A DNA stretch of 64,000 bases from Symbiodinium natans (lineage: Eukaryota; Sar; Dinophyceae; Suessiales; Symbiodiniaceae): contig CAJNDS010000568.1 of NCBI GenBank assembly GCA_905221605.1, forward strand, positions 1-64,000, in the 5' to 3' direction. Positions 29,811-39,644 of the stretch are shown here, piece after piece. The notes beneath the pieces were generated by a model. That model was not told the DNA's origin, ran no database searches, and worked only from the letters and a program-made list of their open reading frames with translations. Position 1 is the stretch's first letter; each line of letters opens with the position of its first letter. Made by a program: the position numbers and the translations under genes.

Positions 29811-30358
29811 ATTTGAGGCAGACGTGTGGCTAGGTTGGTCATTTTAGGCTAGGGCCTGTCCGAGTCTAATAGCACTTAAGGTTCTATATGGCAAGGGTCT
29901 GCCCCCAACAAGCCCCACCCACAAGTCTGCATCAAATTCAGTTTGATTTGAGGCAGACTTGTGCCTAGGTTGGTCATTTTAGGGTCTGTCCGAGTCCAAT
30001 AGCACTTGAGGTTTTTTACATGGCAAGGGTATGCCCTCAACGAGTCCCAGCCACAAGTCTGCCTCAATTGCAGCGAGATTTGAGGCAGACTTGTGGCTGG
30101 TTGGTTACTTTAGGGTCTGTCCGAGTCCAATAGCACTCGAGGTTCTACTTGGCTAGGGTCTGCCCCCAACCAGCCCCAGCCACAGGTCTGCCTTGAATGC
30201 AGCCCGATTTGAGGCAGACGTGTGGCTAGGTTGGTCATTTTAGGGTCATTTTAGGGTCCAACAGCACTCAAGGTTCTACTTGGCTAGGGCCTGCCCTACA
30301 ACCATAAGTGGACCATAAGTCTGCCTCAAACGCAGCCTGATTTGAGGCAGACTTGCGG
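29811..30358. repeat. Tandem hairpin array, period about 129-135 bp
   Basis: ATTTGAGGCAGAC occurs at 29811, 29946, 30078, 30207 and 30340. From the second copy on, each is preceded by its inverse (CCACAAGTCTGCCTCAAA-like), giving a stem of about 15-19 bp with a loop of about 9 nt. Between hairpins lies a conserved spacer: TTGGTCATTTTAGGGTCTGT, CCGAGTCCAATAGCACT, AGGTTCTACTTGGC, GGGTCTGCCCCCAAC. The arms are better conserved than the loops. Confidence 0.92.
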
Positions 30359-30387
30359 CGAGGCGAGGGGGGGTGGGGGGGGGCGCT

Positions 30388-30478
30388 TGCCTCACTTGCC
30401 CCACTTGCCCCACTTGCCCCACTTGCCCCACTTGCCCCACTTGCCCCACTTGCCCCACTTGCCCCACTTGCCCCAGTT
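30388..30478 (+). repeat. CACTTGCCCC minisatellite, about 9 perfect units
   Basis: Perfect 10-bp repeats. The open LAPLAPLAP-type frames are artefacts of the repeat. Confidence 0.95.
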
Positions 30479-30502
30479 ACCCAGGCAGCAGGGATTACTC
30501 CT

Positions 30503-30664
30503 GAGGCAAGTGGGGCAAGTGGGGCAAGTGGGGCAAGTGGGGCAACATCAATTAGCTTTTCCGGGCCACCAAGTGGGGCAAGTGGGGCAAGTGGGGCAAC
30601 ATCAATTAGCTCTTCTGGAAAGGCAAGTGGGGCAAGTGGGGCAAGTGGGGCAACATCAATTAGC
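30503..30664 (-). repeat. Inverted minisatellite with a repeated 14-bp spacer
   Basis: Three blocks of GGCAAGTGGGGCAAGTGGGG (the reverse complement of the preceding minisatellite), each followed by CAACATCAATTAGC at 30543, 30598 and 30651. Higher-order unit about 54 bp. With 30388-30478 it forms a large inverted repeat. Confidence 0.92.
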
Positions 30665-31134
30665 GGACCCCCTGGGCGCTCGCAATGTGATGTGGGTAGT
30701 TCTTCTGCCTTTCCTTTGCACATTCCATTGGTGGAGGGAGGCAAGCCTACAAACAAAGGCATTTCTAAGCCCGAATATAATGAAAGGATATTTGCTCACA
30801 GTATTCTCGCGTCCCGGGCTTGGATGCAATGATTTTTCCGCATCACCCTATGCCCTCGAATGCTTTGTAGTCTTGCGGTTTGAGGATTACAGGATTTTTC
30901 GCCATTATCTGTGTTTGATGTCCAGTACATATTCCTCTGCCTTTTTATACTCATTCGTCACGACTCACACATGAAAAGATTTAAGCCCCGAGGCTTTCCC
31001 ACAATTCTATCGAGTCCGGGAGTACTAAATCTCAGAGGATGTTTTATGTAACACGGCTGTTTCGTTCGTCATACCTGTCCAGAATTACATCTCCATAGGA
31101 GACAAAATTGTAGGGCTATGTGTTTAGAGTTGAG

Positions 31135-31262
31135 GGTTGGTCTTGGGGGGGGGGGGGGGTTAGCACATATATGTATATATATATATATATACACATGATA
31201 TATATATATATATGTATATGTATATATGTATATTTTTTGGTTATGTATATTTTTTGTATGCA
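31135..31262. repeat. G-run plus AT compound satellite
   Basis: GGTTGGTCTT, then about 15 G, a short linker TTAGCAC, then (TA)n/(TATG)n and two TATATTTTTTGGTTATG-like copies. Diverged relative of the 10.89 and 59.36 kb cassettes. Confidence 0.9.
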
Positions 31263-31279
31263 TATTCAACCACTGATTG

Positions 31280-31560
31280 GGGCTTCTTGTGGGTGCAAAG
31301 GATACAGGGCCATTCAGGGCCCTGAATCGCCCTGCAGTTTAAGCGGATTCTCAAGCAGAAGAACGTCAGCCGAACATAGGCTGGAAGTCGACATCTTGTT
31401 GTTCGGTGCACACTTAAGCAGAAGAGGGCTTGGGCTTTTCTCAGAATCTCAAAACGAATCTGGGTTCAACCCAAGGGCGTATCTCACTGCATCTGAGGGT
31501 CTTAAAGGCATGACTCCACCTGCAAGGGAGACAATGTCTCTTGGCGTGGCAAGCCAAACC
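31280..31560 (+). CDS. Weak candidate exon
   Basis: The plus frame reads GFSSRRTSAEHRLEVDILL, SESQNESGFNPRAYLTASEG then Pro/Ser-rich, before running into a G-tract at about 31580-31602. No splice or motif support. Confidence 0.13.
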
Positions 31561-31739
31561 CCTCCTATGCACCCCTCCTATGCGGGGGGGGGGGGGGGGG
31601 GGGGTATGCCATGTCGACGAGACCAGCCCATGCAAGAAAAGCAAAACAAAGACATCTAAGACCCTAAGCACTGCCCTGTAGTTTCCCAACAGTTCTAAAG
31701 GTGTAAAGGCCCTCAAAAAAACCCTCAACCCAATGTAAC

Positions 31740-32330
31740 TGCCTTGTCCGGCATGCGGAACATGATGTTCGGGAAGGAGCAGCTCCAGCCCTGCTCACAA
31801 ACGTCGTCATCTCTTGGTTGTTGGGTTCTTTGCTTCTTTCTTTCAGTTTTTCTTGAGTGGGGGGCGGAGGGTCACAAGGAAGGCCGGAATAGCTGAATAA
31901 CAGAGAGCAAAGGCAATGATCATGTCACACGAACCTCGAAGTAACAATAACTTGGGTACTAGTACCTGGACAACCGCTGCATAGACCTGTCCGAGGCAAG
32001 AAGGGACGGCACCCAACATCTGCTTCTGACTGGACCCTAAACCCTAGCCCTAAACCCCATGGAATCGTTGTCGTAATCCTTGTAGCCTTATAGCCCTGGA
32101 ACCCTAGTAGCGCCACTATGGTGACCCTTTTAACTTAAAAACCCTTGAAGGAACAGTTAAACCCTCACACCAAGTAAACCCTTGCCCATCCATCGCCAAA
32201 CTGGGTCGCGGACCAAGTCGCGCAACCCGCAACACGTTGCAGCGGCCTGAAGAGAGGGGGGGGGCAACAACTCCGAAGCCCTACAACCTAAGCGTTTAAA
32301 AGCCGAGGCCGTAAAGGGTCGAATGCCGGC
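31740..32330. other. Single-copy intergenic DNA left of duplication copy A
   Basis: CCCTAAACCCTA words at about 32035-32056 and a poly-G stretch at 32257-32265. No supported gene. It is the last sequence before homology to copy B begins. Confidence 0.4.
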
Positions 32331-32465
32331 AATAGCATTATTAGCCATCACCAACCATAATAGTAGCAGAAAATGGTCGTAAGGAGCAGCATGCCCATGA
32401 TCACGGAACTCTCTGAGGATTGGAGATGATGTTTCTCCGCAGTTTCAGCGATTCGATGAGGATGC

Positions 32466-33543
32466 TTTCAGGGTACTACAGGGTCTAGAGCTTAGAGGTT
32501 AGCATTTAGGGCTTCAGGATCGTACCTACAAATTACTCTCCCCATTCTCTCAAAGGGCCAGCAAGAAATTGAAGCGTAGAGTTTAGGATTTCGTTGTTTA
32601 CCCATGAGTCTCAAACAAGTTCTTTTCTCAGGCTCTTAGCAGGAACATCTTCAGCAGGCACACACATGAATTGTCTTCAATGCGGGATGGTCAGAAAGGA
32701 CTAGCCTGAACCCAAACCAAGCCCCGGAACCAAACCCCACTAGCGCCAAACCCTCCCAACCTTCAACCCTCATTCCTAAACCCTACATGCTAAAACCCTA
32801 AAGCGATACAAGGCAGTATTTCTGCAAAGCAATTCTTCGAGTGCGCAGCTGTGGCTTTCAGTCCAAGGCAGGTGTGGCCGTGGCGCATGCAATGGGCGCA
32901 GACAGGTAGCTTACTTGAAGGCTCATGGGACGCCGTACCAGTATGCAGATTGCAAGCAAGATCGTAAAGTAGGGTTAACTAGGTTACATATTGTCACAAG
33001 TAGGACACCTATAAGTCCAGCCAGAAATCCATGCACGCCCAAACCCTAAGCTCTGACCAGAACTTGATTGCTGAGTCCCTTGATCCTTGAAGTAGGGCGT
33101 GTGCAAAGACCAGAGGAGCTCGGCTCGAGAGAGCTCTCTGTTATCCTGAAGTATGGGACCTGATAAGGTGTAGGGCTCAGGTTTGGAGTTTAGGGTCTAG
33201 CAAGTTAGGGCTTAGGGTTTAAGGCTTAGGATCGGGGTGTAGTGTAGGGTTTGGGGATGCTTAGGCGCTGTTTCTAGCTGTCGGCCGAGACTCCTCAATC
33301 TCTCGTCTTGAGAGAGGCCAGGGTTGGCTCATGGGACTCGGTATGCAGACTGCAAGTAAGATGGTAAGTAGGCTTACATACCCCACGTAGGATACCTATA
33401 ACTCTAGCCGAGACTCTAGCCAAAAACCCATGCGCCCCCAAACCCTAAGCTCTGACCAGAACTTGATTCCCGAGTCCCTTGATCCGTTTCTAGCGGTCGG
33501 CCGAGACTCCACCTCCGAATCTCACTCAGGGGCTTGCTGATCC
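32466..33543 (-). repeat. Block inverted relative to copy B
   Basis: Reverse complement of 49230-50279. In A the junctions read GATGAGGA|TGCTTTCAGGGTA on the left and CTTGCTGATCC|CTAAAGAAAA on the right. It contains its own roughly 90-bp direct repeat (CAAACCCTAAGCTCTGACCA at about 33040 and 33441). Confidence 0.95.
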
Positions 33544-33725
33544 CTAAAGAAAACCCATGTACATCCATGTAAGAACCCTGCCCTCCCTAATTCCTCAGCA
33601 GCAGGCTTCGGTATCCGGGTACGTGTCCAAGGCTCACGGTGTAGACTCAAGTTGAGGGTTTGGGTTTTAGAGTTTGTTTTTAGGGGTTCAGGGTTTAGGG
33701 GTTCAGAGACTTTGAGTTTAGGGGT

Positions 33726-34007
33726 TTAGGAGTTTAGTGTCCGGGGTTTCGGGAGTGTTTTCACCGTGTGTTTGATTTTCATGAAGGGTTTTGGAATTTC
33801 GGGGTGGGCAGCATCGTCACAACAATTGAGAAATGGGTTTGGGGGTATGCGCTGCACTTCTCGGGTCTCAGAGACAACTTCAGAGTGCTGAAGTTGTCTA
33901 AGAATTATGAACAGTACAGAGCCCGAGTTAATTGTAATCATGTCGTCATGAAGTATGATCGCCCCACGATAGGAATAAGGCCGGTATATTGCAGCTCTAG
34001 GATTCAT
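33726..34007 (-). CDS. Candidate hypothetical protein, 93 aa (copy A)
   Basis: ATG to stop, intact in both duplicates (partner 50462-50743). Reads MNPRAAIYRPYSYRGAII, LHDDMITINSGSVLF, VVSETREVQRIPPNPF. The copies differ at a few residues (FIILRQ against FRIRRQ). The opposite strand also holds an intact frame in both copies, so strand choice is tentative and preservation over such a recent duplication is weak evidence. Confidence 0.2.
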   Translation of the reverse strand: MNPRAAIYRPYSYRGAIILHDDMITINSGSVLFIILRQLQHSEVVSETREVQRIPPNPFLNCCDDAAHPEIPKPFMKIKHTVKTLPKPRTLNS

Positions 34008-34331
34008 AGCTTTATTTTCGGGCTTGGGCTCCCCAATGTAGAGATCGTAAATACTTGGGGTTTGGGGTTTGGGTTCAAGGTTTAGGGTGTATTTAGGTTT
34101 TTTATTTAGGGCTTAGGGTTTGGGTGAGTTTAGGAATAGCAGACAATCGCGCAGGGAATATGGACCTCCAGATTTTGGGCTGAGACAAAGTGGCCGACGG
34201 GCGCTTGCGGGCTTTACATCCTAAACACTACTCTCGAAAGCATTGCCGTTGGAGATTTGTTTCGTTCCATGGTACTGTGGCTGCACGAGGGTTGGAGGAC
34301 AAGACTGAGAAGGTTGTGGGTCGAATTTTGG

Positions 34332-34739
34332 TCATAGTGTCTTTCTATATTCCTTGATTGTATTGTCCAACATGCCCCGTTGGCTTAGTAGGTAGGTGTT
34401 AGCGCTGCGCGCAAGTCTGCACTGCTTGAGTTTATCACGCACACAACACCAAAGAATCCGGAGCGCGGCTTGTTGCCTCTCTCGTCTTGAGAGAGGCTCA
34501 AGCTTTTGGCCTTGGCAGCACCATGCTATCCAGACAGCGAGCCCACTGCCCCAGCTCACGAACATGAACTTTGTGGAGGTATGAGCCCATAAGAAGCTTA
34601 CTGTTGCATCTTCGAAAGCGGGTAACAAGCCTTCTGCTTCCAAGTTGCCTGCTGCTGCCGGTGCAGCAGCAGAGGCACTCCCACAGCCAAGCAAGGGAGT
34701 CCTCAAGAAAGCGCCAAGGGAAAAGGGGCTGAGGGGCAT
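34332..34739 (-). CDS. Candidate hypothetical protein, 135 aa (copy A)
   Basis: ATG at 34739 to stop at 34332; partner 51053-51460 is intact with about three changes. Reads GNLEAEGLLPAFEDATVSFL, WGSGLAVWIAWCCQGQKLEP, LSRRERQQAALRILWCCVRD. A Trp-rich hydrophobic centre could span a membrane. A 16-bp hairpin word (TCTCGTCTTGAGAGAG) lies within it. No family is recognised. Confidence 0.24.
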   Translation of the reverse strand: MPLSPFSLGAFLRTPLLGCGSASAAAPAAAGNLEAEGLLPAFEDATVSFLWAHTSTKFMFVSWGSGLAVWIAWCCQGQKLEPLSRRERQQAALRILWCCVRDKLKQCRLARSANTYLLSQRGMLDNTIKEYRKTL

Positions 34740-34856
34740 GGTCAGAACGGGTGTCGTTGGGGAGGACTGTCAATGTTGAAGTTGATTCCTCAGGCATAAA
34801 CAGGACGCGTAGAACACAGAGGAAGGTTTCCGTTCCGGTTTGCCGTGGTCCTTCTG

Positions 34857-35078
34857 ATGCTGCCCACCTCAGCTCCGAGTTTCCCTAGCTCGCTTGGCAT
34901 TTGCATTTCTTCGATCGTTTTCGGATTGCTTGCTGTATGCCCATCGTCTGGTTCCTACGAGTACCAGCCATACTTCAAAGCCGTGCCCAAACCAGTGGGA
35001 GCCGATCTAGGAGTGCTTGGCACAGTGCCCGTTACCCCAGTGGTACTTGAAAAAACAATCGATGCATACAGGTTCTAG
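34857..35078 (+). CDS. Candidate small secreted or membrane protein, 73 aa (copy A)
   Basis: From the ATG at 34857: MLPTSAPSFPSSLGICISS, IVFGLLAVCPSSGS (signal-anchor-like), then YEYQPYFKAVPKPVGADLGV and VTPVVLEKTIDAYRF, TAG. The partner at 51596-51826 carries a 9-bp in-frame insertion (adding about three residues after PKPV) and several conservative changes, which is mild support for coding. A hydrophobic core followed by a polar tail suggests export or membrane insertion. Confidence 0.26.
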   Translation: MLPTSAPSFPSSLGICISSIVFGLLAVCPSSGSYEYQPYFKAVPKPVGADLGVLGTVPVTPVVLEKTIDAYRF

Positions 35079-35301
35079 TCATTCTAGTCAGAGAATGAAA
35101 AGCATGTGTACACATGTGTCTGTGGATATATATCTATGTTTACAAATACATCAACAAATAAATAAATATAAAGAAGATAAAATGAATATAACAAATAAAT
35201 AAAAGAGTCCACGCAAAGACGCAGCCATCTAAGGACTCTAAGGACTGGCCTCCGTCGCCGGAGGCTCAGAAAGACCAGGGCGGAGGGCCGGCAGCCTGTA
35301 G

Positions 35302-35628
35302 ATGGCGGTGCAGGGGATCGGTGAACGCCCTTCATTCTTCGTTGCAGAGACCTTCGGGTTCAGCTTGCGTCGAGAGATTGCAGATCGAGCTTCTGTCCGG
35401 GGCACTCATTGCTTCTACAAGGGCTTTGCTGCAACTGCCACCGGGAGGCGATTGCTCCAAGGATCCCTTCTCCATTGTCTGCAGGACAGCATCTCGGCGA
35501 TGGTAGATGGCTTTCGGGTCATCATCCTGATGGCAGCAGGGAGTTTAGTCTTACCAAGTTTAGGGTGGTGCCATTATACCTCATTTGGTTTGACAACTTC
35601 AGAAGTGTGTACTGAGTGTACTGTCTGA
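35302..35628 (+). CDS. Candidate hypothetical protein (copy A)
   Basis: ATG at 35302: MAVQGIGERPSFFVAETFGF, SLRREIADRASVRGTHCFY, LLQGSLLHCLQDSISAMVDG. The partner at 52050-52310 matches up to MAAG and then diverges through a small insertion, so the real exon may end there. Of the few differences, two are silent in this frame and nonsynonymous on the other strand, which slightly favours plus. Confidence 0.22.
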   Translation: MAVQGIGERPSFFVAETFGFSLRREIADRASVRGTHCFYKGFAATATGRRLLQGSLLHCLQDSISAMVDGFRVIILMAAGSLVLPSLGWCHYTSFGLTTSEVCTECTV

Positions 35629-35767
35629 CAGATGCTTGAGCTCTTTCTCGGAAGGGTTACAAGTTCTATCACATGGCTTCCAATCCAGTTTTTCACAAGA
35701 ATGGACCCTTTCACAAGATATCCTCAGCGCAGGGGCCCGGCTTCAGGGGGAACCAGAATTCAGAATG

Positions 35768-36436
35768 CTACTCCAAATGAGTCCGAAAATTCGTCTGGGA
35801 TGGGAAATCCGAGCGACCTCCGCCGATTCCCGCCCAATCCGTTGAAAAACTTCGGAAGGTCGCAAGTATGACAACTGCTGACAGCTGCTGCATATTTAGC
35901 TTGTGGCCAAGCGACTCCGGGTCTCGGTTTTGGCAACGATGGAGCCATGTGAGGTTTGTAGGCTCCGGAAAACTCGGGCTCCTATGGTCCAAGGCACTGT
36001 GGTCTTCAAACCTTCGACTCTGAGTAAATCTCGCCGGGTTCCACGCCATTAAGTCGCGCAAACACATTACCGATTCTGATAACTGTGGGGGCGGATTGAC
36101 GTCTGCCCGTCTCTGTGAAATGAGCATTGAGGCAGCTTGTGAAGTGAACTCTGCTGCAGGCTGGTGCGCGAGTAATCCCGGTAACAGCAACCGGAGTGCT
36201 AGTGGCATTTCCTGGTTAAGGAGGTCCCCAGGTATCAGCAGACAACACCCCCTTCCCCCACCCCACCCCCCCTTCCCCCCCGACATCTTCACTACTTCTT
36301 GCCACTCGGCGAAAGAGCTTTCGCTCCAAAGACATGCTTCTTTACGGCGGTGCAGACTACATGTCCTTGATGCTTGAGAGCCTGGTGAGCAGGCTGGGCA
36401 GGATCCTCGCCTCAGTTTCCGGATTTCAACACACAC
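35768..36436 (-). CDS. Candidate hypothetical protein, up to 222 aa (copy A; broken in copy B)
   Basis: Longest non-repetitive frame in the window. Basic Cys-containing N terminus (KLRRGSCPACSPGSQASR), ESSFAEWQEVVKMSGG, a Gly stretch from a C-run, LLNQEMPLALRLLLPGLLAH, FTSQAASMLISQRRADVNPP, ARFTQSRRFEDHSALDHRSP, and MQQLSAVVILATFRSFSTDW. In copy B the matching DNA (53333-53981) is interrupted by a longer C-run and several frameshifting indels, then joins a block absent from A. No domain is recognised. Confidence 0.25.
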   Translation of the reverse strand: MCVEIRKLRRGSCPACSPGSQASRTCSLHRRKEACLWSESSFAEWQEVVKMSGGKGGWGGGRGCCLLIPGDLLNQEMPLALRLLLPGLLAHQPAAEFTSQAASMLISQRRADVNPPPQLSESVMCLRDLMAWNPARFTQSRRFEDHSALDHRSPSFPEPTNLTWLHRCQNRDPESLGHKLNMQQLSAVVILATFRSFSTDWAGIGGGRSDFPSQTNFRTHLE

Positions 36437-36471
36437 TCAGGACTCAATGCCTCACCTCCGCTCGCTGCCTC

Positions 36472-36512
36472 ACGCACGCATGCACGCATGCACACACGCA
36501 TGCGCACGTAGG
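36472..36512. repeat. Alternating purine/pyrimidine (GCATGCAC)n, Z-DNA-prone
   Basis: CACGCATGCACGCATGCACA and so on. Conserved in copy B at 54015-54055. Confidence 0.85.
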
Positions 36513-36734
36513 CAGGCTTGCTTGTGCGTGCACTGACTTCCATGCCAACATACTCCACTAAAGGGTGTAATTGTCCACTGCCAGGCCATGCAGGCAAGAA
36601 TTGAAGTGCCTGTCAGTGTCTCCCTCTCAGACTCTCGCTATCTCTCGCTCCCTCGCTTAATCCAGTGCGGTCGGTGAAATCTCTCCATTGATCGAGACTT
36701 GACTCACAGCAACATGTGCACGCTCTCATTGTTT

Positions 36735-36847
36735 GCTTCTCTCTGCTGCTACTGCCACTGCTACTGCAGCTGCCGGTGCTTTTGCAACTGTCGTTTTTCC
36801 TCCTGCTGCTGCTGCTGATGCTGCTGCTACTACGACGACGAGTACCA
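36735..36847. repeat. CTG/CTACTGC trinucleotide-rich tract (copy A)
   Basis: CTGCTGCTACTGCCACTGCT repeats then CTGCTGCTGCTGATGCTGC and CTACGACGACG. In copy B the same place has a (CTGCCTCTGCTA)n expansion (54262-54316) and lacks the 3' part. On the minus strand it reads as Ser/Gly/Arg codons. Confidence 0.85.
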
Positions 36848-37039
36848 CTGCCACTGGGGTGTTACCGCTCGCTTGCCGCGCTCAATAAAGGCAAGGACTT
36901 GGCCTCGTCAAGGAGCCCCACCGGCAAGCTGCGCCTTTGGTGGGCAGTGGGGGATCGGTGCAGAAGCAAGCAGCAAAATCAACGGGCACTTTCCTTCATC
37001 ACATGCTTCACGTGCACTTCCTAAATTCGCCACGACCAG

Positions 37040-37680
37040 GTCACGACTACTAAACATACGAGTACGGCAATGGTCACATCAGGTCCCCTAGCCTAGTCCT
37101 CTTTCAGACTGTGACAGAAACTCGGCATGCGAAACCCAGTGCAGCCAAATGGGCGTCGTGAGCATGTTGCCCACCTTTCACAGGAAAGATCAATATTGTC
37201 GCACCCTTTGTCTAGGGTTTACAAGGGTCTTGTAGGGTTGGCCTTTCATTGTTTTTGGATACTAGACGGTTTTGAGTGGCATTTTAAGGGTATGTAGGTG
37301 TAGCTGCTTGTTGAGTCCACAGCAAGGATTTCATACGATGCTGTATAGGGCTTCTACGATGTGTTCAATGGGTTTCTCTCTGGTTCGATGTCATGGGCTT
37401 CGCGGTCTGGGATTCGCATGACTCGGGAAAACTTGGGGAGCGAGCTCACTCCATCTGTGGCTGAGGTAAGCGACCTAAAACCCCGAAGGCCAGGCGGGGG
37501 CTCTGTGTGGTAGGGTATTGGATAACTGGGTTTCCTGAACAGGCTGCGATGCACGCTTGCATACAGTTAGTGAGAGGCTTGTACAAGCGAGGTCATGGTG
37601 CTACATACATGCGCATGGTTGTTTGCGTTCTTCTTCCTGTTGTGTGTGCTACAGTAGGCTTTGCACGGTTTGTAAGAGGC
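37040..37680. other. Duplicated DNA without supported gene
   Basis: Shared with copy B (54555-55195). Only short frames; TTGTAGGGTT words. Confidence 0.4.
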
Positions 37681-37684
37681 TAAA

Positions 37685-38317
37685 TTGAGGCGTTGTGTCA
37701 GAGAGCCGAAGACCCTTTCAGGAACAGATTACACCCCATCGAAAATTCACAGATCTGACATACACATTCGCCTGAGAGAGCGTGCAAAATGGCATAGTTA
37801 TGACTGGTCGGGACAGGGGCTGCCTCCGGGGCTTTTGGGGATTGTGCACATGTACGGCTTCCGGCTTCTGGCTTCTGGCTCGTGTTGGGGTTTCTCGGTC
37901 TCTCCAAAACTTCCAATCATTGAGCACATTGCAAGCATAATTGGGCCCGGGACGAGCGGACTGCGCGTCCGCGATGCGGCAGCCTATAGTTTTGAAGGAC
38001 CAGAACGAGGGTCACGGAGTTGTGTGTTTCTTGCTTGTGGAAGAGAGAGGTTATTTTGGCTTGAGATTTTTGGGGTGAATTGCTTGGGATGGCCCTTCGC
38101 CCTCACATCCGAACAAGCCCAAGCACGCCTTTTAAAAGCGAGACAAAGCTTGGAAACTGCTGCGTCCAATCACCCTGACCCTCAAATGGACCGCCCCAAG
38201 CCAAGTCAATGTTGTTTCAAAGCTTGGGGAGTTTCTGGCAGGTCAAGGACTGCAAGCGGCTGCCTAAAACTGGGCTCTGGGGCGTTTACATCTTGCGATG
38301 GGGGGTTCAAAGTTTAG
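37685..38317 (+). CDS. Open frame, 210 codons, intact only in copy A
   Basis: Reads RGPGTSG-type then RDAAAYSFEGPERGSRSCVF, ALTSEQAQARLLKARQSLE, NHPDPQMDRPKPSQCCFK. Copy B has an insertion of about 27 bp near 55253, a +1 and a -4 indel, so the frame is not kept there, while a minus-strand frame in B (55217-55711) is open instead. That behaviour argues against either being under strong constraint. Confidence 0.15.
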   Translation: MRRCVREPKTLSGTDYTPSKIHRSDIHIRLRERAKWHSYDWSGQGLPPGLLGIVHMYGFRLLASGSCWGFSVSPKLPIIEHIASIIGPGTSGLRVRDAAAYSFEGPERGSRSCVFLACGRERLFWLEIFGVNCLGWPFALTSEQAQARLLKARQSLETAASNHPDPQMDRPKPSQCCFKAWGVSGRSRTASGCLKLGSGAFTSCDGGFKV

Positions 38318-38660
38318 GCTTTGACTTCAAGCTAACAACTCGACTCCGGACCCCTTTACTCCTGATGGGATTGCTAGACCAACCAAGTACATCCTGAGCC
38401 TCATCCTGTTCCCCAAACCAGGCGAAAACCCACAGATCTTGCGAAGGCTAGGGGCTGGCACAACTGCAGGCAGCTCCATTCCTTCCTGAAGGGACGCAAA
38501 CATGAAGTTCAACATTACTTTGCGACTAGAGATTTGAATTTCATGGGAGTGGCTTCGGGTTGTGTTGTGCATGGCGGAGGTCTCCATGCAGCTTGGTTGC
38601 GCAGCTGCTTCGCATAAAGATGTAAGTGCACAGTTCACATCTCTGACTTAAGAACAGCCG

Positions 38661-38661
38661 T

Positions 38662-38713
<52 letters not shown>

Positions 38714-38743
38714 GGGAGAGAGGGAGAGAGGGAGAGAGAGCGC
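38661..38743. repeat. (GA)n with GGGAGA variants (copy A)
   Basis: About 80 bp; the copy B tract (56203-56245) is about half as long, so the repeat length has changed since duplication. Confidence 0.95.
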
Positions 38744-39154
38744 GAAAAAAAATGGCAGTGATGGCCGGGCAAGGTCGCTTTGGGGGGGCTTTTGGGGCTT
38801 GCGGCTTGCGGCCATGTCTTGGGAGGAGAAACGAAAGGCTTCGCAGCCCACGACACTCTACCCTGAAACAAACCTGTAGAGCTTACACCACAGATGCTCA
38901 ATGCACGGCGGGCAAAGAGAATCAACTGCCCAAGCCCTGACTAAACCCCAACCCCTCCGCCAGGCTTCCTCTTTCATCCAAAGCTTGGCCTCTTCCTGCA
39001 GGGCCTGTGGACATGAGCTGGCTTCAAAGTGACCCGGTGATGCTGGCCGTGTTTTTGACTCGGGCCGTCTCTCGTTTTAGATTTTTCGTGTTTCGAAATG
39101 GAAATTTGGGGACGTGCGTGTCATAGGCCTGCTCCAGGAGTGCTCAGAAAACCA

Positions 39155-39325
39155 CCTGTAACTAATATGTTATTCGATTACCAAATATTTGAACAGATTC
39201 ATATAATCATCGACCATTATTGCAATTTCACAATGTATAATATCACTATTTGGTATTTGTGTATCAAAACTTTTAATAATTTCATTTCTCAGTAACTCAT
39301 TATTAATAAATAAAGAATAGTCACC
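39155..39325. repeat. AT-rich patch within duplication (copy A)
   Basis: About 170 bp of sharply AT-rich sequence (TTCACAATGTATAATATCAC and similar) in otherwise balanced DNA; partner at 56660-56825 with small changes near TTTTAATAATTTCATTTC. No terminal repeats seen. Confidence 0.7.
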
Positions 39326-39404
39326 ACGAGCCAGATGAAGGAGTGTATCCCGGCCGCTGCATTATTACGACTGTGTGACTGTGAGTGGTTGATGGTCCTT
39401 CGCA

Positions 39405-39644
39405 CTATCTAACCAATACCTTTAGGCCGCCGAGAACAAAAGAAAACAACGCGACTAGATAGCTCATTGGACGCGGTGTCGGGTTGAGTTCTACGGTTCT
39501 ACGGCTGTTGCGTGTTCTCCAATTGTACACTGATGCCCGCATACAACACTTGCGGGGACAGCTTGAGCGAAAGCAAAAGCTCAAGATCCTGTGCGAGGTG
39601 TGCTTTTGAATGCCTTTCATACCACAGCACACACTACCAAGCAT
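39405..39644 (-). CDS. Weak candidate ORF, 79 aa (copy A)
   Basis: ATG to stop, intact in both copies (partner 56912-57151). Basic and Ser-rich (HTSHRILSFCFRSSCPRK) with a hydrophobic C terminus. A plus frame is intact as well; substitutions do not favour either strand. Confidence 0.14.
   Translation of the reverse strand: MLGSVCCGMKGIQKHTSHRILSFCFRSSCPRKCCMRASVYNWRTRNSRRTVELNPTPRPMSYLVALFSFVLGGLKVLVR

Noticed and set aside
29811-30358. CRISPR array
   Set aside because: The repeats are palindromic but period and spacers are conserved (about 130 bp, same spacer each time), there are no cas genes, and the context is eukaryotic.
30353-30832. Repeat protein with Leu-Ala-Pro units
   Set aside because: It is the CACTTGCCCC minisatellite read in one frame; the reverse frames give equally long repeats.
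34376-34450. tRNA gene (A-box TTGGCTTAGTAGG)
   Set aside because: A good A-box on plus, but no B-box (GGTTCGA) at the right distance and no closing acceptor stem.
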